A stretch of 64,000 nt of DNA from Candidatus Thiodiazotropha sp. (ex Codakia rugifera). Lineage in GTDB: Bacteria; Pseudomonadota; Gammaproteobacteria; Chromatiales; Chromatiaceae. Position 1 is the stretch's first letter. The number at the start of each line of letters is the position of its first letter. The notes under the pieces are model-generated. The model was not told where the DNA came from and made no database searches. It saw only the letters and a program-made list of their open reading frames with translations. The position numbers and the translations under genes are program-made. Shown piece by piece: positions 10,365-19,233 of the stretch. The stretch covers positions 599,302 through 663,301 of the forward strand of contig JAHXHN010000002.1 of assembly GCA_025656675.1 (NCBI GenBank). Reading direction: 5' to 3'.

Positions 10365-10370
10365 TATACT
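10365..10370 (+). promoter_or_regulatory. Possible -10 element upstream of bamA
   Basis: The 184-bp rseP-bamA gap contains TATACT (10365-10370), with only a poor -35 match 17 bp upstream, and an adjacent inverted repeat GATC-taaaa-GATC-like sequence. bamA genes often have their own promoter, including a sigma-E one, but I could not find a good sigma-E consensus here. Confidence 0.25.
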
Positions 10371-10455
10371 TACGCGCTGTTTGCCACCGAAGTTGTTCAG
10401 AGGATGTTAGCCTCAGAGCAGATAATATGAATAAACTAAGTTGTAACTAGAGATA

Positions 10456-12747
10456 ATGCCTTCATCGCTCCGGATTCTGTCCCTCATCCTTTTCATCAGT
10501 GGGCTGCTGTTTGGTCAGCTGGCAGCGGCCTTTGTTGTCGAGGATATTCGCGTCGAGGGTTTGCAGCGTATTTCAGCCGGAACAGTATTCAACTACCTGC
10601 CTGTCAAGACAGGGGATGAGGTGAATGCAGGTAACAGCTCACAGATCATACGCACCCTCTATAAAACAGGTTTTTTTAAAGATGTGCGATTGGAACATGA
10701 AGACAATGTTCTGATTGTCTTTGTCCGTGAGCGACCGGCTGTTGCAGAGATCAACATCTCTGGAAACAAGGATTTGGATACGGAAAGGTTGATGGAAGGC
10801 CTGAAGGATATCGGTTTGGCGGAAGGCCGGGTTTTTAAAAGAGCGCTGCTTGAGCAGGTGGAGCAGGAACTCAATCGTCAATATTTTGCACGTGGAAAAT
10901 ATGGCGTAAAAATTAAATCCACTGTCACCCCACTGGAACGAAACCGGGTTGGGTTGGATATCGAAATCTCTGAAGGATTGACTGCCAGGATCAAGAAGGT
11001 CAATGTCATCGGCAACCAGGCCTATGATGACGATGAACTGCTGGATCTTTTTGAGCTTGGTGTCCCATCCTGGTATGCATTCTTCTCCAGCAAGGATAAA
11101 TATTCAAAGCAGGCGCTTTCTGGCGATCTCGAAACATTACGTTCCTTTTATCTTGATCGCGGCTATATCGATTTCAAAATTGAGTCCACCCAGGTCTCGA
11201 TCACCCCAGACAAGAAAGACATCTACATTACCGTTGTGGTCAACGAGGGCGATGTATTTTCACTCAGTGATATCAAACTGGCGGGTGATTTGGAATTACC
11301 TCAAGACGATCTATTCCCGCTCATTCATCTCAGACGTGGAGAGGTCTTTTCGCGCAAAAAACTGACTGCCAGCGCCGACAGACTAAGCAGACACTATTCC
11401 GATGCAGGCTATGCTTTTGCCAACGTAAACAGTATCCCGGATATTGATCGCGAGAATCTCAAGGTGGCGATTACCTTTTTCGTCGATCCGGGAAAACGGG
11501 TCTACGTCCGTTATATCAATGTCTCTGGGAACACGAATACCCGTGATGAGGTGTTGCGCCGCGAGTTGCGTCAGATGGAATCGGCGTGGTTTTCCGGTGA
11601 GAAAACCCGCCTTTCCCGGGAGCGACTACAGCGGCTAGGCTACTTCAGCGATGTGAGTATGGAGACACCAGCGGTCCCTGGTTCCACAGACCTGGTGGAT
11701 GTGAATCTGGGGGTTTCCGAGGCAGCATCCGGGAGTCTTAGTGCCGGTGTCGGTTTTTCCCAGACTCAGGGAGTCATCCTGAACGCCAGTATCAGTGAGA
11801 ATAATTTCCTTGGCACGGGTAAAAGAGTGAGTGCAGGCTTCGATACCAGTGATGCAACCAAAAAACTCTCAATCGCCTATACCGACCCGTACTACACCAT
11901 TGATGGGGTAAGTCAGGGCTATGAAATGAGCTATCGAAAGACGGATTTCTCTGAACTCAATGTCTCCAGCTACTCGACGGATGTAGGGCGTTTAGGCATT
12001 AACTTCGGTATACCTGTGACAGAGTTTGATCGTCTGAGATTCAGTCTGGCTTACGAAAACACCTCTTTTTTTCTGGGTTCATCTCCCTCGGATGAGATCA
12101 ATGAGTTTGTAGAAACGAATGGTGACGAGTTCAGTGATTTTGAAATGGTAGGTAGCTGGATCCACGATACGCGAGATCGGGCCATATTCCCCAACCGAGG
12201 GGGACGACAAGTGTTCTCCGTGGAGGCCAATATTCCGGGGAGCGACCTGCAGTACTACCGTGTCAATTACTCCAATGCTTATTACTTCCAGCTCACCAAT
12301 TCATTCACCCTAAAGTTGAATGGAGAGATGGGATATGGTGATGGCTATGGGGATAATGATGAATTGCCGTTCTTTCGTAATTTTTATGCGGGTGGTATCG
12401 GCTCGGTGAGGGGATTTGAAGAGAATACCCTGGGGCCACAGGACTCCCAGGACGATGCTTTGGGAGCAAATGCTAGAATTGTGGGTCAGATGGAATTACT
12501 GTTCCCCGCTTTTGGTGACGATTTTAAGGATACTGTGCGTGCCGGCCTGTTTGTGGATGTTGGTAACGTGTTTGATTTGGCGGGGGACGAGAAGATCGAG
12601 TGGGAGGGATTTAGGGCTTCCACAGGTCTGATGCTATCCTGGTTCTCTCCAGTAGGCGCACTCTCCTTCAGCTGGGGGTATCCGCTCAAAGAGGAAGAGG
12701 GTGATGATATAAAGAACCTTCAATTCAGGATTGGCGGTGGTTTCTAA
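10456..12747 (+). CDS. bamA: Outer membrane protein assembly factor BamA
   Basis: Central Omp85 insertase of the beta-barrel assembly machine. 763 residues with a cleavable signal peptide (hydrophobic to about residue 25, ending AAA before FVVEDIRVEGLQRIS). Five POTRA domains run to about residue 420 and a C-terminal 16-strand barrel follows. The Omp85 lid-loop motif GSVRGFEENTLGP is intact, and the protein ends in Phe (RIGGGF), the usual outer-membrane C-terminal signal. It is followed immediately by the chaperone skp and the lipid A genes, the standard envelope-assembly cluster. Confidence 0.97.
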   Translation: MPSSLRILSLILFISGLLFGQLAAAFVVEDIRVEGLQRISAGTVFNYLPVKTGDEVNAGNSSQIIRTLYKTGFFKDVRLEHEDNVLIVFVRERPAVAEINISGNKDLDTERLMEGLKDIGLAEGRVFKRALLEQVEQELNRQYFARGKYGVKIKSTVTPLERNRVGLDIEISEGLTARIKKVNVIGNQAYDDDELLDLFELGVPSWYAFFSSKDKYSKQALSGDLETLRSFYLDRGYIDFKIESTQVSITPDKKDIYITVVVNEGDVFSLSDIKLAGDLELPQDDLFPLIHLRRGEVFSRKKLTASADRLSRHYSDAGYAFANVNSIPDIDRENLKVAITFFVDPGKRVYVRYINVSGNTNTRDEVLRRELRQMESAWFSGEKTRLSRERLQRLGYFSDVSMETPAVPGSTDLVDVNLGVSEAASGSLSAGVGFSQTQGVILNASISENNFLGTGKRVSAGFDTSDATKKLSIAYTDPYYTIDGVSQGYEMSYRKTDFSELNVSSYSTDVGRLGINFGIPVTEFDRLRFSLAYENTSFFLGSSPSDEINEFVETNGDEFSDFEMVGSWIHDTRDRAIFPNRGGRQVFSVEANIPGSDLQYYRVNYSNAYYFQLTNSFTLKLNGEMGYGDGYGDNDELPFFRNFYAGGIGSVRGFEENTLGPQDSQDDALGANARIVGQMELLFPAFGDDFKDTVRAGLFVDVGNVFDLAGDEKIEWEGFRASTGLMLSWFSPVGALSFSWGYPLKEEEGDDIKNLQFRIGGGF

Positions 12748-12766
12748 TCAATTTGGGAGTCAATGG

Positions 12767-13282
12767 GTGAATTCACTACGACATATATTACTTGCTTTAA
12801 CATTGGTTTTTTGTGTGACTGGCAGTGTGCTGGCCGAGGAATATCGCATTGCTTTTGTAAATGCTACAAAAGTCTTCGAAGAGTCCCCACAGTATAAAAA
12901 AGCACGAGAACGACTACAGACTGAATTTTCACGTCGGGAGAAAGACCTATTGGCATCTCAGAAGCAGCTCAAGCAGCTTGAAGAGAAACTTCAGCGAGAT
13001 GGTTCAGTGATGAGTGAATCAGAAGTCAAGCGCCTGGAAAGAGATATCCTGAATCGAAGTCGTAAACTGAAAAATGCCCAGACAGAATTTCGTGAGGATC
13101 TGAATCTACGCCAGAATGAGGAGTTCAAAAAACTTCGTCAGCAGGTACGTGAAGTGATTCAGGAAGTGGGTAAGAAGGAAAAGATAGACCTTATTGTCTC
13201 TGATGGCGTGGTCTATTTCAGTAAAAAGATCGATATCTCAGAATTAGTCCTGGAAAAGCTTCGTCAACTGAAAGCCGAGTAA
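12767..13282 (+). CDS. skp: Periplasmic chaperone Skp/OmpH family
   Basis: Holds unfolded outer-membrane proteins in the periplasm on the way to BamA. I start it at GTG 12767, preceded by GGGAGT at 12755-12760. This gives 171 residues beginning with a clean signal peptide (SLRHILLALTLVF, cleavage after SVLA). The in-frame start at 12731 would overlap bamA and add a polar leader before the signal. The rest is a long, charged helical region (about residues 45-130), the tentacle coiled coils of Skp. It lies 2 bp ahead of the lpxD GTG. Confidence 0.93.
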   Translation: MNSLRHILLALTLVFCVTGSVLAEEYRIAFVNATKVFEESPQYKKARERLQTEFSRREKDLLASQKQLKQLEEKLQRDGSVMSESEVKRLERDILNRSRKLKNAQTEFREDLNLRQNEEFKKLRQQVREVIQEVGKKEKIDLIVSDGVVYFSKKIDISELVLEKLRQLKAE

Positions 13283-13284
13283 GC

Positions 13285-14331
13285 GTGGGATCGAAGGAAT
13301 CAGGGGTTCGGCTCGGAGATCTGGCAGAGGCCGTCGGAGCTGAACTTCGTGGTGATCCTGAAATAGTGGTTACAGGGGTTGGGACACTCCAGAAGGGCAT
13401 ACCTGGTCAGTTGAGCTTTCTCAGTAATCCCTCCTATCGTCACTATCTCAAGGACACTCAGGCCTCGGCGGTTATCGTTTCGGAGCAGGATGCGGCTGAC
13501 TGCCCGGCCGCTGCAATCGTCTCCAACAATCCCTATCTCGCCTATGCCAATGCTGCAACACTGCTTTTTCCTCATCAGTCGTTTGCACCTGGGATAGACC
13601 CAACAGCTGTTGTCGCCAATTCGTCAATGATCGATGAATCTGCCAGGGTCGGACCCTGTACGGTCATAGGCAATGGAGTAAAGATTGAGTCCGGTGTATA
13701 TCTCGGCCCCGGTTGTGTGGTTGAAGATAATTGTCATATTGGAAGCAATACCCGGTTGGTGGCACGGGTAACCCTCTGTCGTGAGACCCGGATAGGGCAG
13801 CGCTGCCTGATCCATCCTGGTGCAGTACTGGGTGCGGATGGATTTGGATTGGCCAATGACCAGGGACATTGGATTAAAGTCCCCCAGCTAGGTCGAGTAC
13901 AAGTGGGCGACGATGTAGAAATTGGAGCCAATACCACCATCGATCGTGGGGCGTTGGAGGACACCATCCTGCACAATGGAGTCAAGTTGGATAACTTGAT
14001 TCAGATAGCGCACAACGTAGAGATTGGAGAGCATACGGCAATGGCGGGTTGCTCTGCGGTTGCTGGCTCGACAAAGATCGGCCGTCACTGTACTGTCGGT
14101 GGCCAGACGGGTCTGGTAGGGCACTTGACGATAGGCGATAATGTGCACTTTTCGGCGGCTACACTGGTAACCCGATCCTTCACAAAGGCAGGCTACTATA
14201 GCGGGAATCTTCCAGCCATGGAAAATGGGGCATGGAAGAAACTGATCGTAAGACTGAGACGCCTTGAAGGGTTGGCCAAGGATATGAAATTCATAAAAAA
14301 AATATCAAGACGTTCAGCGGAGAAGGATTGA
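13285..14331 (+). CDS. lpxD: UDP-3-O-(3-hydroxyacyl)glucosamine N-acyltransferase
   Basis: Third step of lipid A synthesis; adds the second 3-hydroxyacyl chain to the glucosamine amine. 348 residues from a GTG start 2 bp after skp. It has an N-terminal uridine-binding domain and then a left-handed parallel beta-helix of hexapeptide repeats (about 105-300). The catalytic His lies in NLIQIAHNVEIGEH, and a C-terminal helix follows. Normal length. Confidence 0.97.
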   Translation: MGSKESGVRLGDLAEAVGAELRGDPEIVVTGVGTLQKGIPGQLSFLSNPSYRHYLKDTQASAVIVSEQDAADCPAAAIVSNNPYLAYANAATLLFPHQSFAPGIDPTAVVANSSMIDESARVGPCTVIGNGVKIESGVYLGPGCVVEDNCHIGSNTRLVARVTLCRETRIGQRCLIHPGAVLGADGFGLANDQGHWIKVPQLGRVQVGDDVEIGANTTIDRGALEDTILHNGVKLDNLIQIAHNVEIGEHTAMAGCSAVAGSTKIGRHCTVGGQTGLVGHLTIGDNVHFSAATLVTRSFTKAGYYSGNLPAMENGAWKKLIVRLRRLEGLAKDMKFIKKISRRSAEKD

Positions 14332-14361
14332 TATGTGTAGATTGTGTCATTGGAGGGTAGT

Positions 14362-14811
14362 TTGATCGCGATGGATATCAATAAGGTGCTGAGTCTTTTG
14401 CCGCACCGTTACCCCTTTCTGCTAATAGACCGGGTTGTCGAATATGAGAAAGATGCACGTCTGCTGGCTCTGAAAAACGTCACTTACAATGAACCCTTTT
14501 TCAATGGTCATTTCCCCATACAACCGGTGATGCCCGGGGTATTGATCGTAGAAGCGATGGCGCAGGCAACCGGTTTGTTGGCGATGGAGTCAAATCCGGA
14601 GACTGTCAATGAAACAACCATCTATCTTTTTGTGGGTATAGATAAAGCCCGTTTCAAACAACAGGTTGAGCCCGGTGATCAATTGATGATCGAGGTTGTT
14701 CAAAATAAAATGAAGCGCGGTATAGGTTTTTTTACCTGCTCTGCACATGTTGATGATAGAACTGTGGCAACAGCTGAAATAATGTGTACTGCAAGGGAGA
14801 TAGGCCGCTGA
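14362..14811 (+). CDS. fabZ: 3-hydroxyacyl-[acyl-carrier-protein] dehydratase FabZ
   Basis: Dehydrates 3-hydroxyacyl-ACP in type II fatty acid synthesis. Hot-dog fold with catalytic His in [13 protein letters not shown] and Glu in [11 protein letters not shown] chose TTG 14362 because GGAGG at 14352-14356 is 5 bases upstream. ATG 14371 ([16 protein letters not shown]) is the main alternative, three codons shorter and 14 bases from that site. A GTG at 14344 is also in frame. Its end overlaps the likely lpxA start. Confidence 0.95.
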   Translation: MIAMDINKVLSLLPHRYPFLLIDRVVEYEKDARLLALKNVTYNEPFFNGHFPIQPVMPGVLIVEAMAQATGLLAMESNPETVNETTIYLFVGIDKARFKQQVEPGDQLMIEVVQNKMKRGIGFFTCSAHVDDRTVATAEIMCTAREIGR

Positions 14812-15578
14812 TCGACTCACGCGCAGTCATCGATCCGGATGCTGAACTAGATGAAGGGGTACAAGTAGGGCCTTTCTCGATCATCGGTGCCGGTGTTAGG
14901 ATCGCAGCGGGAACCGTGATTGGGCCTCATGTGGTCATCAATGGCCCGACCCACATTGGTAAGGACAATCGCTTCTATCAGTTTGCTTCGGTAGGTGAAG
15001 ATCCGCAGGACATGAAATATGCGGGTGAACCTACTACCCTTGAGATTGGTGACCGCAATGTTATCCGTGAATTTGCGACCCTGCATCGTGGCACCATACA
15101 GGATCAGGGAGTGACACGTATTGGCAACGATAATCTTCTGATGGCCTACATTCACGTAGCTCACGATTGCCAACTTGGGGACCACATTATTATGGCGAAT
15201 GCCGCATCCCTGGGTGGTCATGTAGAGATCGGTGACTACGCTATTCTGGGAGGATTCACCAGAGTACATCAGTTTTGTCGTGTGGGAGCACACAGTTTTT
15301 CTGGTATGGGATCATCTATAAATATGGATCTGCCGCCCTACGTCATGGTTTCTGGACATCCAGCCAAACCCCATGGCATCAATCGGGAAGGGCTGAGCCG
15401 GCGTGGATTCAGCGGGGAGGCGATCCAGCAGATCAAGCGAGCCTACAAGCTGATCTATCTCTCAAAACAGCGCCTGGAAGAAGCCAGGGACACCATCGAT
15501 ACAATGCAGGAGGAGAGCCCTGAGCTTGAAATCCTGAGTCAATTCCTCCACCAGAAAGGTCGTGGTATCTTGCGCTAA
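14784..15578 (+). CDS. lpxA: UDP-N-acetylglucosamine O-acyltransferase
   Basis: First step of lipid A synthesis, transferring 3-hydroxyacyl from ACP to UDP-GlcNAc. Left-handed beta-helix trimer with catalytic His in [14 protein letters not shown], followed by the C-terminal helical domain beginning near [11 protein letters not shown]. The coordinates use the first conventional start, GTG 14784. The family N-terminus (MID...) instead aligns with CTG-ATC-GAC at 14808, which has AAGGGAGA at 14793-14800. The true start may therefore be the CTG. The gene overlaps fabZ. Confidence 0.95.
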   Translation: MYCKGDRPLIDSRAVIDPDAELDEGVQVGPFSIIGAGVRIAAGTVIGPHVVINGPTHIGKDNRFYQFASVGEDPQDMKYAGEPTTLEIGDRNVIREFATLHRGTIQDQGVTRIGNDNLLMAYIHVAHDCQLGDHIIMANAASLGGHVEIGDYAILGGFTRVHQFCRVGAHSFSGMGSSINMDLPPYVMVSGHPAKPHGINREGLSRRGFSGEAIQQIKRAYKLIYLSKQRLEEARDTIDTMQEESPELEILSQFLHQKGRGILR

Positions 15579-15616
15579 TCTCAGTGCATGTAGCTGCCTT
15601 TCCAGGTCTCCGTAAA

Positions 15617-16786
15617 ATGCAGAACACGATTTCACAGGGACCTATCAGGATCGGCATACTGGCCAATGAGGTTTCCGGCGATCAATTGGCAGCAGCGCTG
15701 ATCGAAGCCCTCCATTCCAAACAGCCCGCTATTCAGTTTGAGGGTATGACGGGGCCAATGATGGAAGCTGCTGGTTGTCGTTCACTTGCAAGGATGGATC
15801 CGGTAATGGGAATAGTCGAGGTAATTCGACATCTGCCAGGGTTATTGAAAACCCGCCGAAAACTGGCAAAACATTTTCTCAATTCACCCCCTGATCTTGT
15901 GCTCGGTGTGGATGCCCCCGATTTCAATCTTGCACTCGAAACGCAATTCAAAGCAGCAGGAATACCCACAGCGCACTTTGTGAGTCCTACGGTCTGGGCA
16001 TGGCGACAGGGGCGGGTTAAAAAATTGCAACAGGCTGTCGATCTGATGCTCTGCATTTTTGACTTTGAAGTCGATTTTCTTAGACAACATAAGATACCAG
16101 CCGTCTACGTTGGTCATCCCATGGCCGATCAAATTCCACTGGAGCCGGTTGATGCCAGAAGAACCAAAACCCAGTTAGGCCTGGATCCAGACAGACCGGT
16201 GATAGCACTTTTACCAGGTAGTCGCATGAGCGAAGTAAGTCGGCTTGGCCACATTTTCATCCAGACAGCGTTGTGGGTTGGTCAACGCAAACCGGGATTA
16301 CAGTTTGTGGCACCGATGGTAAATGAGAGGATCAAACAGGCCTTTCAGGATCAGTTGCATACTGTTGCACCAGACCTGCCCCTGTTGTTGTTGGACGGTC
16401 AATCCAGACAGGCGATCAGTGCAGCCGACGTGGTATTGACCGCTTCTGGTACGGCAACCCTCGAGACTCTGTTATTTAAACGGCCTATGGTTGTAGCCTA
16501 CCGACTTTCCACCGTCACGATGTGGCTGATCCGCACATTCAATATGCTGAAAACCCGATATGTCGCTATAGCAAATCTGCTGGCCGATAGACCCTATGCG
16601 CCTGAATTTCTCCAGGAGGCTTGTGAGCCGGAGGCGATGGGAGAAGCATTATTAAACTTTCTCGACAACAGGCCGCAATGTGAGGAGATCGAGCAGGTCT
16701 ATCTGGAAATCCATCACCGACTACGTCGAGATGCAGCAAATAGTGCTGCAGAAGAGGTATTGGGGATGCTGGATATCCGGTATTGA
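15617..16786 (+). CDS. lpxB: Lipid-A-disaccharide synthase
   Basis: Condenses UDP-2,3-diacylglucosamine with lipid X; a GT-B type glycosyltransferase (GT19), peripheral to the inner membrane. Motifs include GEVSGD-like NEVSGDQLAAAL near the N-terminus, GVDAPDFNL, HFVSPTVWAW, LLPGSRMSEVSR and TASGTATLE. 389 residues from ATG 15617; a GTG 11 codons upstream is possible, and neither has a strong ribosome site. Last gene of the lipid A run; a strong hairpin terminator follows. Confidence 0.96.
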   Translation: MQNTISQGPIRIGILANEVSGDQLAAALIEALHSKQPAIQFEGMTGPMMEAAGCRSLARMDPVMGIVEVIRHLPGLLKTRRKLAKHFLNSPPDLVLGVDAPDFNLALETQFKAAGIPTAHFVSPTVWAWRQGRVKKLQQAVDLMLCIFDFEVDFLRQHKIPAVYVGHPMADQIPLEPVDARRTKTQLGLDPDRPVIALLPGSRMSEVSRLGHIFIQTALWVGQRKPGLQFVAPMVNERIKQAFQDQLHTVAPDLPLLLLDGQSRQAISAADVVLTASGTATLETLLFKRPMVVAYRLSTVTMWLIRTFNMLKTRYVAIANLLADRPYAPEFLQEACEPEAMGEALLNFLDNRPQCEEIEQVYLEIHHRLRRDAANSAAEEVLGMLDIRY

Positions 16787-16819
16787 AGAGTAGATTGCAT
16801 CTATCATTTAAAACTGTGT

Positions 16820-16850
16820 TGTCCCTATTAGACAGGGACATTATTTTTTG
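16820..16850 (+). terminator. Rho-independent terminator after lpxB
   Basis: TGTCCCT (16820-16826), 7-base loop, AGGGACA (16834-16840), followed by TTATTTTTT. A textbook intrinsic terminator. It ends the long rpsB-to-lpxB block and separates it from the acyl-CoA ligase. Confidence 0.85.
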
Positions 16851-16920
16851 CTCTTATTATCTTATCGGTTGCGCAATAAGTGCGTAATTCACCCTACAGC
16901 AGGAAAATTTCAAGCAAGCG

Positions 16921-18507
16921 ATGACAGGACTACTTCATGATTTGCTTTTCGATTCAGCCAGACGCTTTTCTTCCAATATATCCATCAAATACAAGGAGAC
17001 GTCTTTAACCTATGCTGAATTGTCGGAGCTGGTCGATCGATTTTCACGGGCACTGATCTCGATCGGGGTTGAAAAGCAGGACCGGGTCGCGATCTATCTC
17101 CCCAAGTGCCTGGAGAATGTGGTTGCTCTGTTTGGTTCCTCAGCCGCCGGCGCTGTATTTGTGCCGGTCAATCCGGTTTTGAAGCCACATCAGGTGTCCC
17201 ACATTCTGCTGGATTGCGATGCCAAGATACTGGTAACGACACAAGGAAAATTCAGAGCACTGCATACGGCTCTCGCCTATTGTGTAGACCTGCAATACAT
17301 TATCTTGATAGATGGATTTGAAAATCTAAATGCTGACGAACATGCGCAGGGGTTGATCTCCTGGGATGACCTGTTCTCCGACTCATTTTCGGTCAGTACG
17401 CACAGAGTGATCGATTCGGATATTGCTTCACTGATCTATACTTCCGGCAGTACAGGAGACCCGAAGGGCGTCATCCTCTCTCATAGAAACATGGTGGCTG
17501 GCGCAAAAAGTGTCGCCCAATATCTGGGGAATAGACCCTCTGACAGGCTCTTGGCGGTACTTCCACTCAGCTTTGACTATGGTGTGAGTCAGTTGACAAC
17601 AGCCTTTTCAGTCGGTGCAAGCGTGGTGTTGATCAACTACCTGCTGCCGATGGAAGTCATCAATACACTCACTCAGGAAAAGATAACGGGTTTGGCCGCA
17701 GTGCCACCGCTTTGGAATCTATTGGTGGAGTTGCCCTGGCCCAGCGAGGCCGTAGAGAATCTGCGTTATATCACCAGTTCCGGTGGGGTAGTGCCGATAG
17801 AGACCACTGAACTGTTAAGGCAGGTTCTACCTAAAACTGAAATCTTTCTGATGTATGGCCTTACCGAGGCCTTTCGCTCGACTTATCTGCCGCCCGACCA
17901 GGTTGATAAAAGACCCACCTCAATCGGTAAGGCCATTCCTAATGCCGAAGTGTTGGTGCTTGACAGCGAGGGTGTCCCCTGCGCTGTGGACGAACCCGGC
18001 GAGTTAGTGCACCGTGGTTCGTTGGTCGCTATGGGTTACTGGAATGATACCAGCGCCACCAAGGAACGGTTTCGTCCATTCCCCAATAGTTTGGATGCGA
18101 ACCCCAGCAAAGAAATAGCGGTCTGGTCTGGTGATATTGTCAAGATGGATAGTGAAGGCTATCTCTATTTCTTGGGCAGAAACGATGATCTGATAAAGAC
18201 ATCGGGTTATCGGGTCAGCCCAAACGAGATTGAAGAGATTATTTTTGGTTCGGGTCTGGTAACCGAAGTAGTCGCATTTGGTATTCCACATAGTACATTA
18301 GGGCAATCGATAGCCCTGGTAGTGATACCCAAACCGGGTATAGAAGTGACAGAGGATAACTTGATCAATGCCTGTAAAAAACGACTTGCCAGTTATATGA
18401 TGCCTACTGCAATTGTCTTTCGTACCAGTATGCCGCCTAACCCAAATGGCAAGGTTGATAGAAAACAGTTGGCCTTGGAAATGATAGAGTCCTTCAGTCG
18501 CCAATGA
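16921..18507 (+). CDS. AMP-forming acyl-CoA ligase, exosortase A-associated type
   Basis: Adenylate-forming enzyme (ANL superfamily), 528 residues. The P-loop-like motif IYTSGSTGDPKGVILSHRN, the MYGLTEAFRSTYLPP region, the hinge SGDIVKMDSEGYLYFLGRNDD and the C-terminal catalytic Lys in NPNGKVDRKQLA are all intact. Phrases such as VYLPK/NVVALFGSSAAGAVFVPVNP and LPLSFDYGVSQLTTAF closely resemble the ligases found in exosortase A/EPS clusters (TIGR03098 type, from memory). In such clusters it is thought to activate an acyl group for polysaccharide or lipid modification. No exosortase, PEP-CTERM protein or EPS gene is near. It stands alone between lpxB, after a terminator, and rnhB, a place normally empty in gammaproteobacteria. 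The substrate is unknown. Confidence 0.85.
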   Translation: MTGLLHDLLFDSARRFSSNISIKYKETSLTYAELSELVDRFSRALISIGVEKQDRVAIYLPKCLENVVALFGSSAAGAVFVPVNPVLKPHQVSHILLDCDAKILVTTQGKFRALHTALAYCVDLQYIILIDGFENLNADEHAQGLISWDDLFSDSFSVSTHRVIDSDIASLIYTSGSTGDPKGVILSHRNMVAGAKSVAQYLGNRPSDRLLAVLPLSFDYGVSQLTTAFSVGASVVLINYLLPMEVINTLTQEKITGLAAVPPLWNLLVELPWPSEAVENLRYITSSGGVVPIETTELLRQVLPKTEIFLMYGLTEAFRSTYLPPDQVDKRPTSIGKAIPNAEVLVLDSEGVPCAVDEPGELVHRGSLVAMGYWNDTSATKERFRPFPNSLDANPSKEIAVWSGDIVKMDSEGYLYFLGRNDDLIKTSGYRVSPNEIEEIIFGSGLVTEVVAFGIPHSTLGQSIALVVIPKPGIEVTEDNLINACKKRLASYMMPTAIVFRTSMPPNPNGKVDRKQLALEMIESFSRQ

Positions 18508-18572
18508 TCCCGTTTTCATTAAGGATTATTTTGGAAATATTGTCCATTTGATGCAGTGATACGTACAACCTT

Positions 18573-19154
18573 ATGCCAATAGAAACATTGCTTGTCGCGG
18601 GTGTAGATGAAGTCGGACGGGGACCGCTGGCCGGGCCGGTCGTGGCCGCTGCCGTAATACTAAACCCGAAAAAACCTATTGATGGATTGGCTGATTCAAA
18701 AAAATTGAGCGAGAAACGTCGTGAAGAACTTGCACTGTTGATTCGAGAGCGAGCTCACAGCTGGTGTTTGGGGCGGGCTGAAGTGGAGGAGATCGACCGG
18801 ATCAATATCCTGCAAGCGAGTCTGCTGGCCATGCAACGAGCTGTAGAAGGTTTGCCATGCCTGCCTCATTTAGCCCAGGTGGATGGAAAACATGCACCGA
18901 ACCTAACTTGTAAAGTAGACGCTATCATCGGTGGGGACAGTTACGTTGAAGCGATCAGTGCTGCCTCGATAATTGCTAAAGTGGCGAGGGATCGTGAAAT
19001 GGTTGAATTGGATGCCCACTATCCCGGTTACGGCCTTGCGAAGCACAAAGGCTATCCCACCAAACAACATCTGCTGGGATTGCAGTCATTGGGTGTCTCA
19101 CCGATTCACCGTCGTTCATTCGGCCCTGTTAAGCGACTCCTTACCCCGTCCTGA
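18573..19154 (+). CDS. rnhB: Ribonuclease HII
   Basis: Cleaves RNA of RNA-DNA hybrids and excises misincorporated ribonucleotides. 193 residues, starting [21 protein letters not shown]. The catalytic Asp-Glu-Asp-Asp set is visible in [18 protein letters not shown] and [13 protein letters not shown]. Usually it follows lpxB directly; here an acyl-CoA ligase lies between. dnaE follows after 79 bp. Confidence 0.97.
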   Translation: MPIETLLVAGVDEVGRGPLAGPVVAAAVILNPKKPIDGLADSKKLSEKRREELALLIRERAHSWCLGRAEVEEIDRINILQASLLAMQRAVEGLPCLPHLAQVDGKHAPNLTCKVDAIIGGDSYVEAISAASIIAKVARDREMVELDAHYPGYGLAKHKGYPTKQHLLGLQSLGVSPIHRRSFGPVKRLLTPS

Positions 19155-19233
19155 GTCCCAAGTTTCAGGGAATTGAAATCTGGGGCTTTAAAGGCTCATG
19201 ACCTGAGACCGATTCAGGGTAGAATAGGCATCC

